Positions 6,060 through 9,819 of a DNA stretch of 9,819 bases are shown here, piece by piece (the stretch's first letter is position 1; the number at the start of each line of letters is the position of its first letter). Location of the stretch: assembly GCA_964468205.1 (NCBI GenBank), contig CAYXVG010000122.1:1-9819 (forward strand), written 5' to 3'. The stretch comes from CAWELS01 sp964468205. Lineage in GTDB: Bacteria > Acidobacteriota > Terriglobia > Bryobacterales > Bryobacteraceae. The position numbers and the translations under genes were made by a program. The notes beneath the pieces are model-generated. The model did no database searches and had not been told where the DNA came from. It was given only the letters and a program-made list of their open reading frames with translations.

Positions 6060-6204
6060 AAAGTTCTCCGCAATCTTGAATTGTTTACTCCACTATGCAC
6101 TTTTCGCTTTCTGCCGCGTCCCAGTCCCGCCGCCGTAGCACCAGATCGATGTAGGCGGATCGAAGCGGGCAAACGCCGGCGCGCGGAATCGTGGCCCGCG
6201 GTAC

Positions 6205-6381
6205 TCAGTTGGCATCGCGCGGCCCCTCGATTACCTCTCCCAGTCGGGCCGGCCAGTCAACCGCCAACTGGCGGCCGCACTCCAGACAAATCGCCTCGGC
6301 CTCGTGACTCCGAACCAGCCGCCCGCAGACGCATGAAATCTGGTACTCGCTCCGCGGCCGGCTGGTGGATTGCTCGCCCAT
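6205..6381 (-). CDS. Short zinc-ribbon protein (58 aa)
   Basis: CVCGR and CLECGR (within residues 17-40), followed by QLAVDWPAR, form a compact one-zinc ribbon. This CxCGR...CxxCGR.L.V.W style is one I associate with many small element-encoded proteins. The start ATG 6381 is a judgement. Its ribosome site is weak (GGGCAG), but the longer in-frame reading from GTG 6573 uses rare codons (TTA, ATA, AGG), is serine-rich only because it reads through a DNA repeat tract, and looks non-coding. On the other hand GTG 6573 does overlap the ATPase stop as GTGA, the style of other junctions here, so the 122-aa form remains possible. Confidence 0.6.
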   Translation of the reverse strand: MGEQSTSRPRSEYQISCVCGRLVRSHEAEAICLECGRQLAVDWPARLGEVIEGPRDAN

Positions 6382-6386
6382 AACTG

Positions 6387-6429
6387 CCCGAGTTCCGTTT
6401 GATGCCGGTAGATCCCCGAGTTCCGTTTG
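6387..6429 (+). repeat. 15-bp direct repeat upstream of the short zinc-ribbon gene
   Basis: CCCGAGTTCCGTTTG occurs at 6387-6401 and again at 6415-6429, 28 bp apart and both exact. The core GAGTTCCG is the reverse complement of CGGAACTC, which recurs in the tract to the right (for example 6564-6571 and 6622-6629). This suggests a protein-binding array or part of an origin. Confidence 0.6.
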
Positions 6430-6500
6430 TGCCGTGGACGAAGCCTCGCGAACAGATACGAGAAGGCGATTCGGCCCGCAACCTACTGACCTTAAGGGGG

Positions 6501-6582
6501 ATACCCCTACGGAACTAAAGGAAGAAGAGGAACATATGGAATATAAGGAACCCATACCCCTACCGGAACTCACGGATTCACC
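6501..6582 (+). repeat. GGAA tract with 9-bp period, iteron-like
   Basis: GGA-starting units occur at 6511, 6520, 6529, 6538, 6547, 6565 and 6574, an exact 9-bp rhythm with one missing step at 6556. GGAAC falls every 18 bp (6511, 6529, 6547, 6565). A larger repeat, ATACCCCTAC(C)GGAACT, occurs at 6501 and 6554. The tract is much richer in A and T than its surroundings and lies directly beyond the stop of the RepA-like gene. Iterons near a replication gene are a known origin design, and operator arrays are the main alternative. Confidence 0.5.
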
Positions 6583-7601
6583 CCCTCGCGGAACATTTTC
6601 TGAACCGCCGCGGCGCTCTCGCGGAACTCGTCTATTACGATGTAAGAACCGCGCTCAACTTGGGTAATGGCGCCGGCCTCGTAAAGCGCTCGAAGGTGGG
6701 AACGCGCCCAGCGATCCGTGATGCCCATGGTCTCGCCCAAGTCTTTCGCCGTGAAACTCGATTGGTCTCGCGCCGTCGCCATGATGTAGAGTGCCTTCCA
6801 GTGGCTGATAATCTCGTGGCCCACCGCAGCCGCGTGGAGCCGCTTGTCGGGACCCATATACGTAAGGACTGGTGGCGGGCTGATATCACGTCCCTGTGCT
6901 CTCAGAACGCGCTCTGGCCGGCCAGGGTCGAGCTTGTGATAGAGCGCAATGGTACTCGCTGCCGCCGTCAATCCGAAACTTGAAGCAACGGAATCGAACG
7001 GGTCATCGTGCGAGCCCTTATTCATGTGGTGCACCAATACCACAGCGGTGCCAGTGCGCTCGGCCAAGTCCGTGAGAATTCGCGCCTCATTATATTCACC
7101 TGCTACGAAGTCACTTCCGATTCGTGGCGAGCGAATCGCTTGCAGGCAATCAATCACGACTAGTTTGGGTCGATGAGTGCTGATCGCGGCCTCAACGCCG
7201 GCCAAGGCTTCCGGGCCAATTGTCCAGCGCTCGAGGGCAATATGGAAGCTGGCCCCATTTGTTCGACTGATCGCTTGCCAGCGGGATGCAAACCGAGATT
7301 CCGAAGGGTCATCGGCCATGAAATAGAGCGCCGGGCCTTTGTCCACCCCTAATTTCCCCATGAACGGCTGGCCGCTGGTAACGGCTTCGCAGGCCTCTAG
7401 CGCCAGAATTGACTTGCCAGCCTTGGGCTTGCCAGCCAGTATTGTGAGTTGCGCCGGCATCACAAAGTTGCTGATTATTGGGGTTACTTCTTTCAACGGC
7501 ATGCTCATCAAATCGGCTCCCGTCATAAAGGCGAATCCCTTAGCTTCGGCGGTGGACTCGAAAGCTTCGATGTCTGCGGCGGTTGCTATCTCAAGCGACA
7601 T
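6570..7601 (-). CDS. RepA-like AAA ATPase (AAA_25/RecA-fold helicase) with winged helix
   Basis: This is a 343-aa P-loop ATPase of the RepA/AAA_25 type, related to hexameric replicative helicases of plasmids and satellites. Walker A is GKPKAGKS (57-64), Walker B is LVVID (147-151), and VVLVHHMNKG (187-196) is the later conserved histidine motif. Residues 281-325 (FTAKDLGETMGITDRWARSH, then an ERGSYIVID wing) form a winged helix that probably binds origin DNA. The start ATG 7601 has GGAGG 6 nt upstream and lies 11 bp inside the primase gene; an earlier in-frame start 12 codons up is less suitable. With the primase it would form the element's replication module. The adjoining GGAA repeat tract may be its target. 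Confidence 0.88.
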   Translation of the reverse strand: MSLEIATAADIEAFESTAEAKGFAFMTGADLMSMPLKEVTPIISNFVMPAQLTILAGKPKAGKSILALEACEAVTSGQPFMGKLGVDKGPALYFMADDPSESRFASRWQAISRTNGASFHIALERWTIGPEALAGVEAAISTHRPKLVVIDCLQAIRSPRIGSDFVAGEYNEARILTDLAERTGTAVVLVHHMNKGSHDDPFDSVASSFGLTAAASTIALYHKLDPGRPERVLRAQGRDISPPPVLTYMGPDKRLHAAAVGHEIISHWKALYIMATARDQSSFTAKDLGETMGITDRWARSHLRALYEAGAITQVERGSYIVIDEFRESAAAVQKMFREGVNP

Positions 7602-8313
7602 ATTCGCCCTCCAGCCGTACCAGGAATTCGGTCTCACAATGCCCTTGCGTAAACCATTCCGTAGGATCTTTCGCGCCGGGCAATTGGAGAATTCGCAACC
7701 GCGACGCCACGCCTAGCAACTGCCTGCCAATCTGTGCCACCCGCTTGCGGCCAGGCGGATCGTTGTCAGGGATCAAAATCACTTCGCGGCCCCGGAGAAA
7801 CTCGTTAAATTCCGGGCGCCAACCGTTTGCGCCGCCCGGATTGGTAGTGGCGACAAACCCCCAATCCCGCAGAGTTTCAACGTCTTTTTCGCCCTCGACA
7901 ACAAACACGATAGGCGCCTCAAGCACTTCGCGCAAGTGATAAAGGACGCGCCTCGGGCCATAGCCCCACATTCCATCGGGCCGTCGCGGTCGGAAGTCTT
8001 TCGGTTCGAACCGACAAACCTCGTAGAGCAGATGTCCGTCCTCATCGGTATACGGATAAGTGGCCACCACAACCCCGGTCGGCCCGGAAGATTGCTTGTG
8101 GTTTTCGGCTTCCGGCCATAGTCCCTGCCCCTTCAGCGCCGCCACCACGGCCGCCTGCTCGCAGCCCGCAAAGCACCTGACAAGGAGTTTGCCGCGCCTC
8201 TCGGTAATACTGAGCGACGGGTTACGGTCATCGTGGGCAGGACATCGGCAGACGAAACCTCCCGCCGTCTTAGTGGCGCCGCCGAGTTCGCGGGCGATTT
8301 GCTCGGCGGTCAC
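7591..8313 (-). CDS. DnaG-type primase with CHC2 zinc finger and TOPRIM domain
   Basis: This 240-aa protein should make RNA primers for element replication. The CHC2 zinc site is C24, H27, C47 and C51 (CPAH then CFAGC). The TOPRIM catalytic site shows E140 in VVEGEKD and D183/D185 in IPDNDPPG, and KDPTEWF (215-221) is a typical closing motif. It is much shorter than chromosomal DnaG: it lacks the C-terminal helicase-interaction domain, and the region between finger and TOPRIM is short. It therefore resembles primases of plasmids, phages and satellites that work with a separate helicase, here the downstream ATPase. The GTG start overlaps the preceding TGA as GTGA, and MTAEQIARELGG fits the usual start of this family. 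Confidence 0.9.
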   Translation of the reverse strand: MTAEQIARELGGATKTAGGFVCRCPAHDDRNPSLSITERRGKLLVRCFAGCEQAAVVAALKGQGLWPEAENHKQSSGPTGVVVATYPYTDEDGHLLYEVCRFEPKDFRPRRPDGMWGYGPRRVLYHLREVLEAPIVFVVEGEKDVETLRDWGFVATTNPGGANGWRPEFNEFLRGREVILIPDNDPPGRKRVAQIGRQLLGVASRLRILQLPGAKDPTEWFTQGHCETEFLVRLEGEYVA

Positions 8314-8606
8314 CGTCGCCCCCGGTATGCCGCAGACCGCCGCTGGTGGTACGATTGCACCTCCCGCCGGCCCGAGGTCGTAATACTGTCATCCGCGACC
8401 GTTCGAACGAACGCGCCCGCTGCCGCGGCCCGCAGCGAGAGGTAGCGGAGCTTGCCGGAGGGTGACCGCACCTCATCTGCAAGGCGTGACACCACCAGCG
8501 CCCGCGCCTGCCGCTCATCGGCCCGCTGGTAGAGAGCGCCCGCCGGTGTGCGCACCTCGACTAGCTGCCCCGGCTGGCCCGGGGAGCCATGGGGATCGGC
8601 CGTCAC
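8310..8606 (-). CDS. Small protein between AlpA-like and primase genes (98 aa)
   Basis: I place the start at GTG 8606, which overlaps the AlpA-like stop as GTGA. The end overlaps the primase GTG in the same way, so this gene is locked between two coupled neighbours. The product has a strand-rich start (LVEVRTPAGALYQRADERQA), then an Ala/Arg helix (YLSLRAAAAGAFVRTV) and a basic tail. An upstream reading to 8738 only shadows the AlpA-like gene in another frame. No family is recognised. Its position suggests a replication or control accessory protein. Confidence 0.7.
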   Translation of the reverse strand: MTADPHGSPGQPGQLVEVRTPAGALYQRADERQARALVVSRLADEVRSPSGKLRYLSLRAAAAGAFVRTVADDSITTSGRREVQSYHQRRSAAYRGRR

Positions 8607-8824
8607 AACCGTACCCCGTCGCCGCCGGCGGGGCTTTTCGCTACCCAACTTTCGATGTCCGCGATGTCGTATCTCACTGCGCCGCGCTGGGCGCCGCCGA
8701 ATCGCCGGAATTTCGGGCCGCGTCCGAATAAGCGCCACCGCCGCAAGGTTTTCGCGGAGAGACCAAGCAACTCGGCGACCTCAAATTCATTTAGGAATCG
8801 TTGCGCTATATGTTGATGCTTCAT
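8603..8824 (-). CDS. AlpA-like/excisionase-type HTH protein
   Basis: This 73-aa protein has a MerR-like helix-turn-helix of the HTH_17 type: FLNEFEVAELLGLSAKTLRRW, then RLFGRGPKFRRF, a basic wing with GAVRYDIADIESWV. This fold is shared by AlpA regulators and excisionases, which bend DNA near attachment sites or activate integrase genes. ATG 8824 follows a GGGGG ribosome site; GTG one codon earlier is also possible. The stop overlaps the next gene as GTGA. A complementary sequence upstream (8873-8887) could mask the ribosome site. It could act as directionality factor for excision, as a promoter regulator, or both. Confidence 0.88.
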   Translation of the reverse strand: MKHQHIAQRFLNEFEVAELLGLSAKTLRRWRLFGRGPKFRRFGGAQRGAVRYDIADIESWVAKSPAGGDGVRL

Positions 8825-8830
8825 CACGCC

Positions 8831-8879
8831 CCCAGAATGAAGCACCACGGAAGCAATGAGAAGTGACAGAGTTTCTGGG
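8831..8879 (-). promoter_or_regulatory. Inverted repeat that could mask the AlpA-like ribosome site
   Basis: CCCAGAA (8831-8837) and TTCTGGG (8873-8879) are perfect complements, and pairing can continue between CGCCCCC at the left arm (8827-8833) and GGGGGCG (8881-8887) with one bulged base (8880). In the leftward RNA the downstream arm carries the GGGGG ribosome site of the AlpA-like gene, so folding would hide it. Confidence 0.4.
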
Positions 8880-8914
8880 AGGGGGCGGGGGGTGCCGCTC
8901 AGGCTGTCCGGGTG

Positions 8915-9517
8915 CTATGCGCCGCGTTTCCGAAGCCTGCGGATATGCCGCCGAAAATCCTCAATGTCTTCGATGTCAGAGAGGCACCAGGCTTTCGCGA
9001 GTTCATGCATATCGCGGAGTTTGTTCGGGTAATCCGGGACCTTGTACCAAGCCGTGAGAGTGGCCTGCTCACGGGTCGGGTGTTGGCTGCGGGGCTGCCT
9101 CTTTTTGGCGGCCTTGGGGAGTCCGGCTAGCGACGCCTCAAACAATATCATCGTCACGACGTCCTGGGCGTGGCCCAGGCTCCGGCAGCTTTCGGGTGTC
9201 CAGGGCTTGTTCTTGTCGATCACGTCCTGAAGACGCTGGATACTCCGAAGAGCGGAAGACGCCGCCTCCGATATCCGGTAGTACGCCTTTGTCGCATCAC
9301 CGGGCGATCGAACCTCGCCGAATGCCGCGGCTAGCATCCCTTGGTCGGCCTCCACTTGGGCAAGCTCGGAGTGGTTTCTCGATTCGACCGAGAGTTCCAC
9401 TGCCTCGAGAATCCTTGCATACTCACGAAGTCGCCCGGGCTGAACCCGGAGATGTGCAGCCTTACTGAGACGCTGTTCGGTGGTTAATGCGGTTTGCTCT
9501 TCGGCGGGCTCGTTCAT
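8915..9517 (-). CDS. Unrecognised helical protein, first gene of the leftward operon (200 aa)
   Basis: The protein starts MNEPAEEQTALTTEQRLSKA at ATG 9517, with GGAG about 5 nt upstream. Longer in-frame readings toward 9625 run through the promoter region and are rejected. It is mostly helical: residues about 30-120 are likely a helical bundle, about 134-150 a basic linker (KAAKKRQPRSQHPTREQ), and residues 165-200 (KLRDMHELAKAWCLSDIEDI) end in a strongly basic tail, RRHIRRLRKRGA. There are no membrane segments or known motifs. As first gene after the operon promoter it may be a regulator or an accessory replication protein. That is inferred from position. Confidence 0.72.
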   Translation of the reverse strand: MNEPAEEQTALTTEQRLSKAAHLRVQPGRLREYARILEAVELSVESRNHSELAQVEADQGMLAAAFGEVRSPGDATKAYYRISEAASSALRSIQRLQDVIDKNKPWTPESCRSLGHAQDVVTMILFEASLAGLPKAAKKRQPRSQHPTREQATLTAWYKVPDYPNKLRDMHELAKAWCLSDIEDIEDFRRHIRRLRKRGA

Positions 9518-9527
9518 CGCTCTCCGT

Positions 9528-9591
9528 TCGCGATAGCCCCGAGGGTGAAGATAGCCGCCAGCGGGTCGGAGCGCCCGCGTTCGCCTCGCGA
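9528..9591. repeat. Two TCGCGAT sites in the leader of the leftward operon
   Basis: TCGCGATAGCC (9528-9538) and TCGCGATGGCT (9586-9596) share the core TCGCGATrGCy, containing the palindrome TCGCGA, and a small hairpin GCGGG/CCCGC (9561-9578) lies between. They sit between the putative promoter and the first gene, a reasonable place for operators. The evidence is modest. Confidence 0.3.
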
Positions 9592-9610
9592 TGGCTAGGC
9601 GGCTACCCGA

Positions 9611-9619
9611 ATCATAGCA
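9611..9619 (-). promoter_or_regulatory. Putative extended -10 promoter of the leftward operon
   Basis: On the minus strand TGCTATGAT matches the extended -10 form (TGnTATnnT), 94 bp before the first start codon. A weak TTCCGG (9640-9635) lies 18 bp upstream as a possible -35. The surrounding 9600-9660 is the most AT-rich part of the leader. Confidence 0.45.
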
Positions 9620-9641
9620 TACCAAAAATGTTTTCCGGAAT

Positions 9642-9665
9642 CTTGTACCAAATCTTGCACTACCA
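9642..9665 (+). repeat. Right pair of putative integrase arm-type sites
   Basis: CTTGTACCAAAT (9642-9653) and CTTGCACTACCA (9654-9665) match the left-end pair in sequence (consensus CTTGTACTACC), in orientation and in the exact 12-bp spacing. Here they are non-coding, which supports a role in DNA binding. They lie about 100 bp inside the right attachment core and just upstream of the operon promoter, so integrase binding might also affect transcription. Confidence 0.55.
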
Positions 9666-9673
9666 CAGACAAA

Positions 9674-9697
9674 AAACGAGGGTAAACGAGGGTAAAA
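9674..9697 (+). repeat. Tandem 10-bp repeat near the right end
   Basis: AAACGAGGGT occurs twice in tandem (9674-9683 and 9684-9693), followed by AAAA. One helical turn of spacing is typical of cooperative excisionase-type binding. The site lies between the attachment core and the arm-type repeats, where such a protein would act. The AlpA-like protein is the natural candidate. Confidence 0.45.
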
Positions 9698-9764
9698 CTG
9701 GGCCGGATTGAGGTTTGGCAGGCTGATTGCTATCAGCAGCTAAGTATTGAAAATAAAGTGGTTA

Positions 9765-9819
9765 AGTGGTACGCCCGGCAAGATTCGAACTTGCGACCTC
9801 TTGCTCCGGAGGCAAGCGC
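9765..9819 (-). repeat. Right attachment repeat
   Basis: These 55 bp are identical to bases 1-55. The window ends exactly where the identity would be expected to stop: the next tRNA base should differ from the element-derived CG at 56-57. Because the tRNA is on the minus strand, its 5' half must lie to the right of this copy, so this side should hold the reconstituted gene. Confidence 0.88.
9767..9819 (-). tRNA. tRNA-Arg (anticodon CCG), 3' part, cut by window end
   Basis: Read leftward from 9819: GCG, anticodon stem and loop (CTTGC-CTCCGGA-GCAAG, anticodon CCG), variable loop AGGTC, T arm (GCAAG-TTCGAAT-CTTGC), acceptor strand CGGGCGT, discriminator A, encoded CCA. All stems pair. The D arm and the 5' acceptor strand lie outside the window, so completeness cannot be checked. 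Confidence 0.8.

Noticed and set aside
6536..6667. Rightward small ORF starting MEYKEPIPLPEL with AGAGGAAC upstream
   Set aside because: The apparent ribosome site is part of the GGAA repeat tract, the ORF runs into the antisense of the ATPase gene, and its latter part is antisense-like. Not excluded, but unsupported.
8607..8738. N-terminal extension of the 98-aa protein
   Set aside because: This part overlaps the AlpA-like gene in another frame and is an Arg/Pro-rich shadow; the GTG at 8606 with GTGA overlap is a better start.
9518..9625. Longer start for the 200-aa protein
   Set aside because: The extension would cover the putative -10 region and leader repeats; ATG 9517 has its own ribosome site.
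9722..9737. GCTGAT/ATCAGC hairpin as a terminator
   Set aside because: The 6-bp stem with 4-nt loop has no following T run and sits in the attachment region; it more likely belongs to the bend-site sequence or is chance.
1..9819. CRISPR array, insertion sequence or transposase, relaxase, capsid or terminase genes
   Set aside because: No spaced repeat array, DDE transposase, relaxase histidine motif or phage structural family could be recognised in any supported reading frame.

Overview
The window looks like one complete integrated mobile element of about 9.76 kb. It starts and ends with the same 55-bp sequence, which is the 3' part of a tRNA-Arg gene (anticodon CCG, CCA encoded) read on the minus strand. 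The DNA is GC-rich. The host is probably a GC-rich soil-type bacterium, and Acidobacteriota is my best guess from the style of the small proteins (one begins MAKRKNPAAV and continues with a GGKA motif). That assignment is a guess from memory, not a search result.

Layout from left to right. (1) Bases 1-55 are the left attachment repeat, an incomplete tRNA copy. (2) A minus-strand pair driven by a near-consensus promoter holds a KGG-motif protein (1223-1741) and a tyrosine integrase (84-1223), with one base shared between stop and start. (3) A plus-strand pair, the only rightward genes, holds a 491-aa TerB-like/BRCT protein and a translationally coupled 91-aa SH3/KOW-like protein (1990-3737). 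This looks like the cargo slot. (4) A long leftward gene set runs from 9517 to 3853. In reading order it contains an unrecognised 200-aa protein, an AlpA-like HTH protein, a 98-aa protein, a CHC2/TOPRIM primase, a RepA-like AAA ATPase with a C-terminal winged helix, a short zinc ribbon, a second zinc-ribbon protein, a homologue of ribosomal protein bS21, possibly a 68-aa ORF, a 278-aa coiled-coil protein and a 129-aa helical protein. (5) The right attachment repeat follows, which should be the 3' half of the intact tRNA gene continuing past the window.

Working together, the integrase and the AlpA-like protein would handle integration and excision, and the primase and AAA ATPase would provide autonomous replication. 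A cluster of GGAA-type repeats just beyond the ATPase gene is a candidate origin or control region. I see no relaxase, capsid, terminase or tail gene. The plan (tRNA-targeting integrase, AlpA, primase/ATPase, small zinc proteins, cargo) therefore resembles a phage satellite or a non-conjugative integrative element that depends on a helper. The most notable contents are the element-encoded bS21 homologue, the TerB/BRCT cargo pair, and matched pairs of 12-bp-spaced repeats near both ends that look like integrase arm sites, the left pair being embedded in the integrase coding sequence.
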